Shown here piece after piece: positions 1 to 10,736 of a stretch of DNA of 64,000 nt. Within the stretch, counting starts at the first letter, position 1. Each line of letters opens with the position of its first letter. The DNA lies in assembly GCF_001007875.1 (NCBI RefSeq), contig NZ_CP011412.1, positions 1,550,001-1,614,000 on the forward strand. The letters run 5' to 3'. The position numbers and the translations under genes are program-made. The stretch is from Sedimenticola thiotaurini. GTDB taxonomy: Bacteria; Pseudomonadota; Gammaproteobacteria; Chromatiales; Chromatiaceae. The notes under the pieces were generated by a model, which worked only from the letters and a program-made list of their open reading frames with translations, was not told where the DNA came from and did not search any database.

Positions 1-2200
1 AAGAGATGGTCGCCGCCATGTAGGCCAGGCCGGTGGTCCAGCCCGCCACGAACAGGGTCCAGCCCATATTGGTCTCCCGGTAGATGGCAGCTATTGCCGC
101 CGTACAGGGGAAGTAAAGCAGGATCAACAGCAGATAGGCGAAGGCCCCCGCTGCACCATCGAAGCGTGCCACCATGGCGCCGAAGGTGCCGGTAGCAACC
201 GCTTGCTCCTCGGCCGCAACCTCAATACTGCTGACATCCCCCACGTCCAGTCCGAGCGGATCACCCCAGGTGCCCATGGCATCGCCCAGGTTGGCCGGAA
301 TCGTGGCCAGGGCCTCATTGATTCCGCCCCAGAAATCAAAAGCGGCCTCTTCCTCAACTGCCTCACCGGCGGCCATGGCATCCGACCTGGCCAGTTCACC
401 GTAAAGCGCATCCAGGGTTCCCACTACGGCCTCTTTCGCCAGCACACCGGTAAAGATACCTACCGCTGCGGGCCAGTTCTCCTCCGTCATGCCCATGGGC
501 GAAAAAGCGGGAGCAATGGTACGGCCGATCTCACTCAGTACCGATTTATCACTGTCCTCATTACCGTAGGTGCCATCCGTTCCGATGGCGTTGAGCACAT
601 TGAGTACCAGCACCATGGGTACGATGATTTTGCCGGCCCGGAACATGAAGCTCTTGGTCCGGTCCCAGGAACGCAACAACACCCCCTTGAGGGTCGGTAC
701 ATGATAGGGCGGCAGTTCCATGACAAACGGCGTGGCCCGTCCCTGCAACAGGGTGTTCTTCATGATCAGACCGGTCAGTACCGCGACGGCGATGCCGATC
801 AGATAAAGACCAAACACCACGTTCTGGGCACCGACCGGAAAGAAGGCTGCCGCAAACAGGGCATAGACCGGCAACCGCGCACCACAGGACATAAAGGGCG
901 TCATCACAATGGTCATGATGCGATCACGCTCCTGCTCCATGGTACGGGTCGCCATGATAGCCGGCACATTACAACCGAAACCCACAATCAGCGGTACGAA
1001 CGCCTTGCCGGGCAGACCAATGGCACGCATGGCCCGGTCCATGACAAAAGCGGCACGCGCCATGTAGCCGGAATCCTCCAGCGCGGAGAGAAACAGGTAA
1101 AGGAAGCCAATCACCGGGATGAAGGTGGCCACCACCTGGATACCGCCACCAATACCACCAGCCACCAGCAGGGTCAGCCACTCCGGTGAACCCATACCCG
1201 TCATCAGCGTACCCAGGCCATCCACCAGGATAGTGCCGGTAAACAGGTCAAAAAAGTCAATAAACGAACCACCGATGTTAATGGTGAACATAAACATCAG
1301 GTACATCGCCAGCAAAAAGATGGGGATGCCCAGCACCCGGTTGAGCACAATGCGGTCAATCTTGTCAGAGGTACTGCGCTTCACCTCGCTACGCTTATCG
1401 ACGGTCGCCGAGGTAACCTGGTTAACGAATCCATAACGGGCATCAGCCAGGCTGATATCGATATCGTCACCCAGTCTCTGCTCTGTCTCTTTCTGCAGAG
1501 TGGCGACTTTTTCCAATTCACTGGCATTCACCAGGCGCCGGGCCAGGGAGTCATCCTCCAACAACCGTACCGCCAACCAGCGCCCATCGACCTTGTGCGC
1601 CTGGGCCACTGTTTCGATATCCGGCAGCAGAGAAGAAATCGCCTGTTCAATGGGTTCGGCGTAGCCTATCTGCTGCCCTGGGATCGCTTGTGCAGTGGCT
1701 GCCGCCAGGATCTGGTTCTTCAGGGCATCGACGCCCTCCCCTGTTGATGCCACCACAGGAACTACCGGACAACCCAGCCGGGCAGCCAGCGCTTCCACAT
1801 CAATTTTCAGATCCCGTTCCGCTGCCACATCCATCATGTTCAGCGCCAGCAAAACAGGTACTTTCATTTCCAGCAGCTGGGCAGTGAGATAGAGATTACG
1901 TTCCAGGTTGGAGGCGTCCACAATATTGATGGTCAGGTCCGCCCCGCGCTCCGCAACAAAATCACGGGCTATCTGTTCATCGAGGGAGACTTGCTCTTCC
2001 GGCACATCCAATGAGTAGGTGCCCGGCAGATCGATCAGTTCAAATTCAGCATTTTTGAATTTGTAATAGCCGGTCTTGCGCTCCACGGTCACACCCGGCC
2101 AGTTGCCCACCCGCTGCTTGGCACCGGTCAATGCATTGAACAGGGTTGTCTTACCACAATTGGGATTACCTACGACGGCGATGGTGAATTTCGTACTCAT
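1..2200 (-). CDS. feoB: Ferrous iron transport protein B (C-terminus cut by window edge)
   Basis: FeoB is the inner-membrane Fe(II) permease with an N-terminal G-protein domain. About 733 codons are visible and the frame is still open at base 1, so only the last residues are missing. Seen directly: the G1 loop GNPNCGKT (residues about 11-18), the G3 motif DLPGTYSL (near 57), the G4 motif NMMD (near 120), and then a long hydrophobic core with GFGCNVPA and the Cys-containing SCGARLP loop typical of FeoB gates. The ATG at 2200 shares its A with the TAA of the upstream feoA (TAATG) and has GAGG 8 bases before it, so translation is probably coupled. Iron regulation is inferred from the Fur box at 2985-3003. 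Confidence 0.97.
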   Translation of the reverse strand, partial: MSTKFTIAVVGNPNCGKTTLFNALTGAKQRVGNWPGVTVERKTGYYKFKNAEFELIDLPGTYSLDVPEEQVSLDEQIARDFVAERGADLTINIVDASNLERNLYLTAQLLEMKVPVLLALNMMDVAAERDLKIDVEALAARLGCPVVPVVASTGEGVDALKNQILAAATAQAIPGQQIGYAEPIEQAISSLLPDIETVAQAHKVDGRWLAVRLLEDDSLARRLVNASELEKVATLQKETEQRLGDDIDISLADARYGFVNQVTSATVDKRSEVKRSTSDKIDRIVLNRVLGIPIFLLAMYLMFMFTINIGGSFIDFFDLFTGTILVDGLGTLMTGMGSPEWLTLLVAGGIGGGIQVVATFIPVIGFLYLFLSALEDSGYMARAAFVMDRAMRAIGLPGKAFVPLIVGFGCNVPAIMATRTMEQERDRIMTIVMTPFMSCGARLPVYALFAAAFFPVGAQNVVFGLYLIGIAVAVLTGLIMKNTLLQGRATPFVMELPPYHVPTLKGVLLRSWDRTKSFMFRAGKIIVPMVLVLNVLNAIGTDGTYGNEDSDKSVLSEIGRTIAPAFSPMGMTEENWPAAVGIFTGVLAKEAVVGTLDALYGELARSDAMAAGEAVEEEAAFDFWGGINEALATIPANLGDAMGTWGDPLGLDVGDVSSIEVAAEEQAVATGTFGAMVARFDGAAGAFAYLLLILLYFPCTAAIAAIYRETNMGWTLFVAGWTTGLAYMAATIS

Positions 2201-2436
2201 TATGACTGCCTCTCGATCAGGATGGCTTCCGCCTCGGCCTTTCGCAGGCTCAGGCTGAAGCCGCGCACTTTGATCTCCACCGGATCTCCCATCGGGGCGT
2301 AACGGGTAACACTGAACTCCACCCCTGGCGTCACCCCCATGGAGAGCAACTTTTTCCTGTAAATCTTGCCGCCTTCACCGAATCCCACTACACGGCCTAC
2401 GTCCCCGACCGCCATCTCTTTCAAACTCTCAGACAT
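2200..2436 (-). CDS. feoA: FeoA family protein, proximal to feoB
   Basis: A 78-residue SH3-like FeoA protein, a small cytosolic partner that modulates FeoB. Family features seen are MAVGDVGRVVGF near the N-terminus, the central KLLSMGVTPG turn, and a C-terminal GFSLSLRKAEAEAI segment that usually ends the FeoA barrel. The frame can be extended upstream to 2475, but the ATG at 2436 is preferred because GGGAGAG lies a few bases before it and the protein then starts where FeoA homologues start. The stop codon overlaps the feoB start. A second FeoA gene lies 129 bp upstream on the same strand. Confidence 0.93.
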   Translation of the reverse strand: MSESLKEMAVGDVGRVVGFGEGGKIYRKKLLSMGVTPGVEFSVTRYAPMGDPVEIKVRGFSLSLRKAEAEAILIERQS

Positions 2437-2565
2437 CAGTTTCTCTCCCAAACGGAATAGCCACTCTGCCCCCATCCGAAGGGATCCAGCTACTCAACAA
2501 AAGCATTCACACAGACCACCAGGGAAACGCCGGCGATGGCCGATTTCCCCGCTCAGTCCGCGTCG

Positions 2566-2823
2566 TTATTGCCTTTCCACCACAATTTTCTGAGACATTC
2601 CGAATCCCAGAGCCAGACGGGTTTCTCCCCGCAGCACCACGATATTGCCACCGCATCTTTGCGACACCGTCAGTTCACTACCCACATTCAGCCCCAGGGT
2701 GGTAAGGCGCATATCCAGCCCCTTACCTCCTCGCAGCCGAAGAATCCGTACCCGTTCACCCTCCTGGGCCTGGGCCAGTGGAAAAACCGGATTGTTGCCT
2801 GTTTCAATGGTCTGCATTGACAT
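2566..2823 (-). CDS. feoA: Second FeoA family protein
   Basis: An 85-residue second FeoA-domain protein and the first gene of the feoA-feoA-feoB set. It shares the family pattern LTTLGLNVGSEL, then VVLRGETRLALGFGMSQKI, but diverges clearly from the downstream copy, so it is not a recent duplicate. It starts with ATG-TCA-ATG, so initiation at 2823 or 2817 cannot be separated; no strong ribosome site precedes either. Tandem FeoA genes occur in several gammaproteobacteria, and their division of labour is not known from sequence. Confidence 0.9.
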   Translation of the reverse strand: MSMQTIETGNNPVFPLAQAQEGERVRILRLRGGKGLDMRLTTLGLNVGSELTVSQRCGGNIVVLRGETRLALGFGMSQKIVVERQ

Positions 2824-2984
2824 GCCCCGCTACAAAGATTTCATTTCAGACATTGGCGTTGTCATCCAGAGGTGCTCGAACCGGCAGTTAAACAAACAGT
2901 CAATCCTGTTCATCAATAGCCCGGCCGGTTCCGCTAAAAATGCCATCGACCGGGATCCGGCCAACCAATTTACTGAGTGCAGTT

Positions 2985-3003
2985 GATAATGATTCGCATT
3001 TTG
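2985..3003 (-). promoter_or_regulatory. Fur box in front of the feo genes
   Basis: The 19-mer GATAATGATTCGCATTTTG matches the Fur consensus GATAATGATAATCATTATC at 14 of 19 positions by eye. It lies about 160 bp upstream of the first feoA and points to ferric-uptake-regulator repression when iron is plentiful. The rest of the 637-base gap between feoA and katG (2824-3460) shows no convincing gene or repeat. Confidence 0.7.
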
Positions 3004-3460
3004 ATGATTCCACCCACCGATGTCAACAACCTTTTTACAAATAGGGTAAATAAAGTTTCGGCTGCCCCATCACCCGGCGTGTAACACCACAAGTCGGCCC
3101 TCCCCGGTCAGGATCAATGAATGTCCGGTTCAACGGATTTGAGCAGGTCGGTGGAGCGGCAAAAAGCGCTTAAACGGAAACTGCGGCGGGTATCGCCGGA
3201 TCCACGGCCCGGTTAACCTGTGGATTGAAAAGCAGGTTTCAACAAGCCATTGGCCGGGGATAGATGAAAAGCGCGTAAAACAGTGGGCCTTACCTAATCG
3301 GCTCCTCTATACCCCCTGGGGGATGAGTTGGCAGCCAGATCGTTCCCTAAAATGTCGGTCGGGCCAGTTGCCGGATTTACTGAATCAAGCTGAGTTCAAC
3401 AGGAAACGGCGTTTCAGATTGCTCGGAAACGCCGCCCCTGTTCAGTGGATAACCGACAGA

Positions 3461-5647
<2,187 letters not shown>

Positions 5648-5739
5648 CTATGCTATTGAATACCCCCTCTCCCGGAGGTCTTGGGACTGACTGACCCGAT
5701 GGGTCAGGACTTAAAAACAAGTCTAAGCCGAAATGAATG

Positions 5740-5776
5740 ATAGGTATAATTAATTGTATAATTTCAATTTATCGAT
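5740..5776 (-). promoter_or_regulatory. Possible OxyR-type element upstream of katG
   Basis: In the AT-rich leader about 105 bp before katG there is a 37-bp block with the 4-7-4-7-4-7-4 spacing of OxyR sites. It starts with a perfect ATAG and ends in CGAT, but the two inner quartets match poorly. OxyR control of katG is well established in related bacteria; this particular site is only suggestive. Confidence 0.25.
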
Positions 5777-5901
5777 TTTTTCGATTATGTGATTTATATC
5801 TCCTCCCCCGGATGCATATACCCTTGCAGATCAACCGGCGAATAATCACACCCATCCAGTTATCGGCCCCCGTTATTCAGGCCGACCGGAGCGCCCCGCT
5901 A

Positions 5902-6762
5902 TCAAGGAAGGGCTGAGCGATAAAGCCGCGGCCACTCTTCCGCCCAGCAACATCGGTGGTCGAACTCCGGGACAAGGTGCAGATTGCGCCCCTCGATCCC
6001 GCGAATCGCTGCCGGGTAATGTTCGGTAAGTACCGGCGGAATTACCCGATCCCGTCCGCCGACAAAGTGGGTTTGTCTGACCCCGGTCAACCGCTGCGCC
6101 CGTTCCGCCGGGTTCAGCGAGCCGTACAACGGGGTGATGTGGTGGTGGGCGGCCCAGGCCTGTGGATCGAGATTACCCGCCACCGTCACCAGGTGGTCCA
6201 CGTCGTCCCTCAGCCCGGCCAGCAGCACGGCCACCGCACCGCCACCCGAATAGCCCACCAGGATGAGACGGCTGGCGCCGAAGCGGGCCTTGAAGTGCTC
6301 CAGCGCCCGGTTCGAGGCGTCGATCACCTCCGGGGCGAAACGCGCCCCGGTCCAGTAACGCCTGGGACAGGCATCTGCTGTCGTGTCCAGGTACTGGCAC
6401 GGGCGGGCCAGGTAGACGGCATTGCCGTGCGGATGGGCCAGGGCCAGTTTAAGGCCAACCGGGTTGACCGGTGTGGGATTGGAAGAAGCCGTGGATGAAC
6501 TTAGCCAGGCGAGGCCGTCGCCCTCGATGTAGATGGTAAGGGTATCGGCCTCGTGGATGCGGGCGGGCAGGTAGGCGACGAGATCAAATCGACCGACCGA
6601 CAACACCATCGCCTGCCAGTCTCGCCCTGCGGCCAGGGCATCTGCCGTCGCCCGTCGTTCCGTCACCGTCGGCACGCCAGCACAAGCTGTGAGCAGCATA
6701 GCCACCACCAGCAATGCTATCCCCCTCACAGCGCAAACCCTCCCAGCCTGAACGAACAACAA
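5902..6762 (-). CDS. Alpha/beta-hydrolase family lipoprotein
   Basis: A 286-residue predicted lipoprotein. A hydrophobic N-terminus ends in the lipobox LLTAC (Cys about residue 27), which suggests anchoring in the outer or inner membrane. The nucleophile elbow GYSGGGA (Ser about 172) and a late Asp/His pair (GGRDRVIPP, EFDHRCCW) fit an alpha/beta-hydrolase with an esterase- or lipase-type triad. Substrate unknown. It lies between katG and the zinc island, on the same strand as both but separated by over 100 bp, so no operon is implied. The exact start is uncertain because several start codons precede the signal peptide. Confidence 0.75.
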   Translation of the reverse strand: MLFVQAGRVCAVRGIALLVVAMLLTACAGVPTVTERRATADALAAGRDWQAMVLSVGRFDLVAYLPARIHEADTLTIYIEGDGLAWLSSSTASSNPTPVNPVGLKLALAHPHGNAVYLARPCQYLDTTADACPRRYWTGARFAPEVIDASNRALEHFKARFGASRLILVGYSGGGAVAVLLAGLRDDVDHLVTVAGNLDPQAWAAHHHITPLYGSLNPAERAQRLTGVRQTHFVGGRDRVIPPVLTEHYPAAIRGIEGRNLHLVPEFDHRCCWAEEWPRLYRSALP

Positions 6763-6777
6763 TAAAAGATACTACCC

Positions 6778-6807
6778 GATAAAAACAAAACCCGGCCAGG
6801 CCGGGCT
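6778..6807 (-). terminator. Rho-independent terminator of the zinc transport operon
   Basis: Read on the minus strand, a GC-rich hairpin (GCCCGG with CCGGGT around a short loop) is followed by TTTTGTTTTT. It lies about 95 bp past the DUF3299 stop codon and closes the long minus-strand zinc gene run. Confidence 0.8.
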
Positions 6808-6901
6808 TCTCTGGCCGCCATGCTTCCGCCTATTCAGAACGGCATCTGCGCCAGCGCACCGCCTGCCGGCTGAAATTGTTATTCTGGAGAGCGTCCCATG
6901 A

Positions 6902-7540
6902 CTACTGGTAGGGAACCACACTAGCGTTCTCCATGCGATAACCCGCCTCCCCCAACTGGCTCGACAGGCGCTCGACACGTATCGTGCCAGTCACCCACAC
7001 GGTGTCGAAAAGATGACCCGGGAAGGCCGTTCCTTCACGCATAACGACGTGCACGGTCTGGTTGGCAGGCGGAGGAGGCACATGGATGCAGGCACCGTAG
7101 TAAGGTACCAGGAGAAATTGATCGATCCTCTCGGCATCCATTTCCAGCGGCACCACGAAACCGGGGAGCTTTACCCGCTGCCCCTCGAGGGCCTGGACAA
7201 CGGGCGCTTTGCTCCACAGCTCCATCAATTTATCGAGAAGCTCCTGCGCCCGTGGATCCTCATCGCTAATATCATCGGCGTTGAACTCCTCCATCAGTAG
7301 CTCCGGCCGCCAGTCCTCGGGGATGAGTTCGTCCCAGTCCATCTCTTTGGCCACCAGGTCCCCACTGTCAACGGGGCTGGTTACTGTCTCGGGTACCCGG
7401 CCTGCTTCCCCTACAGCAGAGGTTCCTGGTTGTTGCGTATCAGACCCGGTCTGGGTCTGTGAATCAGCAGACCGGTCGCATCCGGTCAATACCATGGGAA
7501 CCAGGAGCAATAGTGACAACAAACATCGGAAGCGCATCAT
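6902..7540 (-). CDS. DUF3299 family lipoprotein of the zinc locus
   Basis: A 212-residue predicted lipoprotein: a signal segment ends in the lipobox LTGC (Cys about 21), an acidic Ser/Gln-rich linker follows, and the C-terminal domain fits DUF3299 (KLPGFVVPLEMD, PYYGACIHVPPPPANQ, then GTIRVERL near the end). Proteins of this family sit next to ZrgA-type (DUF2796) zinc proteins and an ABC exporter-like pair, as they do here, so a periplasmic role linked to zinc acquisition is inferred; no biochemical activity can be read from the sequence. It is the last gene before the terminator. Confidence 0.8.
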   Translation of the reverse strand: MMRFRCLLSLLLLVPMVLTGCDRSADSQTQTGSDTQQPGTSAVGEAGRVPETVTSPVDSGDLVAKEMDWDELIPEDWRPELLMEEFNADDISDEDPRAQELLDKLMELWSKAPVVQALEGQRVKLPGFVVPLEMDAERIDQFLLVPYYGACIHVPPPPANQTVHVVMREGTAFPGHLFDTVWVTGTIRVERLSSQLGEAGYRMENASVVPYQ

Positions 7541-7552
7541 TGTACCCCTACC

Positions 7553-8812
7553 CTATACCCGTACCGACAAGCCATCAGCCAGTGACAGGCGATAAGCGCG
7601 ATAGCTGGGAATACTGCCCACCAGGAAACCGGCTGCCACCACTGCACCCAGCAAGATCAACTCGTAACTGGAGAGGCCACCGATCTGAATGAAGATTCCA
7701 AAACGGCTCTCTATGATTGGCTGGCCGACCAACAGCAGGAGGTAGAGCAACGCCATGCCCAGCACCGTTCCGATCAGCGTAAGAAAACCGGCCTCCCCCA
7801 TGATCAATGCAAACACGTGACCGGGACGTGCACCCACCGAGCGCAGGATGGCCATTTCCCGTCGACGTTCATTCAGGCTGGTCAACAGGGCCGTCAACAT
7901 ACCGAACAGTCCGACCACCACCACGAAGGCCGAGACGATCAGCAGAGCATTTTCGGCAATACCGATAAGCTCCCACAGTTGGGTGAGCGCCACCCCGGGA
8001 AGGATTGCGGACAGCGGTTCTTCGGGATAGTCGTTGATAAACCGTTGCACCTGGAAGGTCGCGATTTTGGATTTCAATCCCACCAGTGCGCCGGTTATCG
8101 CCTTGGGGGTCAGGTTCATCCTGCGCGTCTGTTCCGCCGATATAGACAACCCGGGAACCGGCGCCCCACCCTGCCAGTCCACGTGTATGGCTTCGATCGC
8201 TTCAAGACTGACGTGTACAGTACGATCGACCGGCGTGCCGGTTCGCGCAAGAATACCAACCACCTTGAATGGTTTATCATCGTGGCGGGCAAAACTGACG
8301 TCGCTCGCGCCATGTGCCACGACAATCGAATCGCCGACCTGATAACCCAGTTTATCGGCAACCTCAGCGCCCAGAACGGCATCGTACAGATCGGAAAACT
8401 GTTTTCCCTCGGCGATAGCCAGTTGGCGATCTCGCGCATAGCGGTAGTGTTCAAAGTAGGCTGGCGTGGTACCCAGGACACGGAACCCACGGTGTGAATC
8501 TCCCAGGGAGATCGGCACGGTCCAGTTCACTTTCGGGTTCGCGGCGATATCCTGATAACTCTTCCAGGATATATTGTTCGTTGCGTCACCGATGCGAAAT
8601 ACCGTGTACAGCAAAAGCTGTACCGGTCCACTGCGTGCACCGACGATCAGATCGGTTCCCGATAGGGTATTAGCAAAACTCGCCCGCGCCTCGGTACGCA
8701 GTCGCTCGACACCAACCAAAAGCGCCACGCTCAACGCAATGGAAATTACCGTTAACAGGGCCGTAACACGCCGGTTCACCAGGCTCTTCCAGGCCAGTAA
8801 AAAGATCGCCAT
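7553..8812 (-). CDS. ABC transporter permease, MacB/FtsX type
   Basis: A 419-residue membrane protein with the MacB/LolC plan: one N-terminal membrane helix (about 15-35), a large periplasmic domain, and three C-terminal helices including the FtsX-type stretch LTSLNERRREMAILRSVGA. Such proteins are usually mechanotransmitters working on periplasmic substrates rather than channels. The ATG follows GGAGGAGGG inside the end of the ATPase gene, with a 3-base gap between the genes, so the two are translationally linked. With zrgA and the DUF3299 gene it resembles the Vibrio Zrg zinc system; the transported or extracted ligand is not evident. Confidence 0.88.
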   Translation of the reverse strand: MAIFLLAWKSLVNRRVTALLTVISIALSVALLVGVERLRTEARASFANTLSGTDLIVGARSGPVQLLLYTVFRIGDATNNISWKSYQDIAANPKVNWTVPISLGDSHRGFRVLGTTPAYFEHYRYARDRQLAIAEGKQFSDLYDAVLGAEVADKLGYQVGDSIVVAHGASDVSFARHDDKPFKVVGILARTGTPVDRTVHVSLEAIEAIHVDWQGGAPVPGLSISAEQTRRMNLTPKAITGALVGLKSKIATFQVQRFINDYPEEPLSAILPGVALTQLWELIGIAENALLIVSAFVVVVGLFGMLTALLTSLNERRREMAILRSVGARPGHVFALIMGEAGFLTLIGTVLGMALLYLLLLVGQPIIESRFGIFIQIGGLSSYELILLGAVVAAGFLVGSIPSYRAYRLSLADGLSVRV

Positions 8813-8815
8813 GGA

Positions 8816-9523
8816 TCAGCCCTCCTCCAGTTTGCAGGTTGCCCTGTTGATCTCGGACAGATCGATGGTATGGTCGAACATGTGTTCCAGCGAAGCGTCG
8901 TGACTGACGAAGATCAGCGTTGCACCGACTCCACGACACTCGTCAAACAACAGGCGGATAAATGATTCACGTCGATCCGCATCGAGCGATGAGGTCGGCT
9001 CGTCGGCGATCAGCAGTTCCGGCGAGCCCATCAGGGCACGCGCTGCAGCGACCCGCTGCTGCTGACCCACACTGAGAGTGGTGACTGCGCGTCGATGCAG
9101 ATCGGGATGATCCATGTCCAGGTGCTGAAGCAAGCGTCTCGCCTCTGCTTCAAGAGCACCGCTCCGGGTCAATGCCTTGGATCGGCGGTGCGACGAGAAC
9201 CTGCAGGGCAATATGACATTATCCACCACCGACAGGTACGGGATCAGGTTGAACATCTGAAAGATGTAACCGATATGATCGGCCCGAAAGTGGTCTCGTT
9301 GAACACTGCCAAGCTGCCCCAACTCCTGGCCCATAACGCGCACTGACCCAACAGCTGCCGTCGTCACACCCGACAAAAGGCTCAACAGGGTACTCTTTCC
9401 ACTTCCACTTGGGCCCTTGATGAAAAGACACTCACCCGATGCCACCTGAAAGCTATCAATGGACAAGACCGTTGGGGCATCCGGTCGCCAGGCAAATTCC
9501 AGGTCTGTGACATCGATGACCAA
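8816..9523 (-). CDS. ABC transporter ATPase, LolD/MacB type
   Basis: A 235-residue ATP-binding subunit: Walker A GPSGSGKST (near residue 37), a signature written LSVGQQQR instead of the usual LSGGQ, and Walker B LLIADEPTSSLD. The start is most likely TTG at 9523, preceded by a purine-rich AGAGAGA; no ATG gives an intact N-terminal strand. It pairs with the FtsX-type permease immediately downstream and follows zrgA by about 70 bp. Assignment to zinc uptake rests on neighbourhood only. Confidence 0.9.
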   Translation of the reverse strand: MVIDVTDLEFAWRPDAPTVLSIDSFQVASGECLFIKGPSGSGKSTLLSLLSGVTTAAVGSVRVMGQELGQLGSVQRDHFRADHIGYIFQMFNLIPYLSVVDNVILPCRFSSHRRSKALTRSGALEAEARRLLQHLDMDHPDLHRRAVTTLSVGQQQRVAAARALMGSPELLIADEPTSSLDADRRESFIRLLFDECRGVGATLIFVSHDASLEHMFDHTIDLSEINRATCKLEEG

Positions 9524-9596
9524 TTTATGTCTCTCTCTTTAATAGACAACGCCGGCCCCAAGTAAATGCGGGACCGGCCATTTCCTGGGTTAGGTT

Positions 9597-10211
9597 TCAG
9601 AAGTTAACGACATGATCAGCCGGTGATAGTTCCGCAGCACCTTGCTTACTTTCAATGACGTACTGCACATTCAGCTTCTCGGTACGCGGGAAGGCTTCAA
9701 ACAACTCGACGCTCAGTTGGGTCAACTTGTCCGGCTGTTCACATTCGAAGTGATAGGTGGCCTCGATATCGGCGTGGTCTCCTCCTTCGTGCTCTTCGTG
9801 CTCGTGCTCTTCGTGCTCGTGCTCTTCGTGCTCGTGCTCTTCGTGCTCGTGCTCTTCGTGCTCGTCGGCAAGCAGGGGCGATGTAACCGCCACTTTTTCC
9901 ATCTGACAACCCGCTTCGGAGTTAAAGCGGAACAGTTGATTGCCGTCTTTCAGCATCGCAACTGCCTTATCCAACGCCGCATGATCGGCATCCGAGGAAG
10001 GGGCATGCTCAAAACCGACAATGTTTGCAGCCGGACTATCCAGTTCCAGGTGCACTTCCTGGCCTTCGAGGGCCAGGTTCAAGGCCGCGATGCCGTGCAC
10101 ATGGGCGCCATGCTGCCGGTGCTCATGGTCATGACTTTCGTCTGCGGATATTCCAGGGGCAGCCAGTGCCAGCGGAGCCAGCAGGGAAGCCGTCAAGATG
10201 ATTCGATTCAT
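9597..10211 (-). CDS. zrgA: ZrgA-type DUF2796 periplasmic zinc protein
   Basis: A 204-residue predicted periplasmic protein with a signal peptide of about 23 residues, then the family hallmark HGAHVHGIAALNLALEG, which binds metal in related proteins and recalls ZrgA of Vibrio zinc uptake. Mid-protein there is an extreme Glu/His tract made of five copies of a five-residue unit, followed by the conserved YHFECEQPDKL region and a C-terminal domain. It sits directly downstream of zur and upstream of the ABC pair. Family knowledge supports zinc capture in the periplasm; the expanded His/Glu tract is probably a variable metal-binding loop. Confidence 0.88.
   Translation of the reverse strand: MNRIILTASLLAPLALAAPGISADESHDHEHRQHGAHVHGIAALNLALEGQEVHLELDSPAANIVGFEHAPSSDADHAALDKAVAMLKDGNQLFRFNSEAGCQMEKVAVTSPLLADEHEEHEHEEHEHEEHEHEEHEHEEHEGGDHADIEATYHFECEQPDKLTQLSVELFEAFPRTEKLNVQYVIESKQGAAELSPADHVVNF
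9791..9865. repeat. 15-bp tandem repeat, five copies, inside zrgA
   Basis: Five exact head-to-tail copies of the 15-mer GCTCTTCGTGCTCGT (plus strand). On the coding strand each adds five Glu/His residues. The unit is a multiple of three, so copy-number changes would lengthen or shorten the metal-binding tract without breaking the frame. Confidence 0.95.
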
Positions 10212-10267
10212 ATTCAGTATCTCCTTTTCAGCTCAATAGATAGAGCTTCATGTCAATGGGTAACAGG

Positions 10268-10723
10268 TCAATCGTGGGGCTTTTTAGCGCAGTCGGCACA
10301 GGTCCCCAGCAGCTCAACAACCGGCCGCTTGGTACGGAATCCGATGGCACTGCTGGCCGCCTTGAGGCTCTTGGTTACGTTTGGGGCTTCAACCTCGGCG
10401 ACCTCCCCACAGTTGTCGCAGATCAGAAACTGACTGGAGTGAGGATGTTCAGGATGGGCACAGCTCACGTAGGCGTGCAGGCTCTCCAACTTGTGAATCA
10501 GGCCCTGTTCAAGCAGAAAATCCAGGGCCCGGTAGACCGTTGGTGGGGCTGGATTTTTCACTACACCGCGCATCCGATCCAGCAGCTCGTATGCACTTAA
10601 CGGTTTATCAGACACACACAGCAGTTGCAGAACTGTTCTACGTTGGTCGGTTAATCGAACCCCCCGTTCCCGGCACAGCAACTCGGCCTGCTTCAGCACA
10701 TGATTAAGGTGTTTGTTAGTCAC
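10268..10723 (-). CDS. zur: Fur-family zinc uptake repressor Zur
   Basis: A 151-residue Fur-superfamily repressor. A winged-helix DNA-binding half (LTDQRRTVLQLL, then PTVYRALDFL) is followed by a dimerisation half with two Cys pairs, CDNC and CADC, the structural zinc site of Zur/Fur, and the His-rich CAHPEHPHSS sensor region. Its position inside a znu gene cluster identifies it as Zur rather than Fur. The GTG at 10723 is preferred over an ATG at 10780 because AAGGAG lies six bases upstream and the longer form overlaps znuB. It probably binds the three palindromes listed at 13399, 14775 and 21136. Confidence 0.93.
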   Translation of the reverse strand: MTNKHLNHVLKQAELLCRERGVRLTDQRRTVLQLLCVSDKPLSAYELLDRMRGVVKNPAPPTVYRALDFLLEQGLIHKLESLHAYVSCAHPEHPHSSQFLICDNCGEVAEVEAPNVTKSLKAASSAIGFRTKRPVVELLGTCADCAKKPHD

Positions 10724-10736
10724 CGGCGACTCCTTG

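Noticed and set aside
203-1189. 328-residue frame on the plus strand
   Set aside because: Lies fully antisense to feoB, is rich in His/Arg/Gln as expected of a reverse frame, and has no ribosome site or family features.
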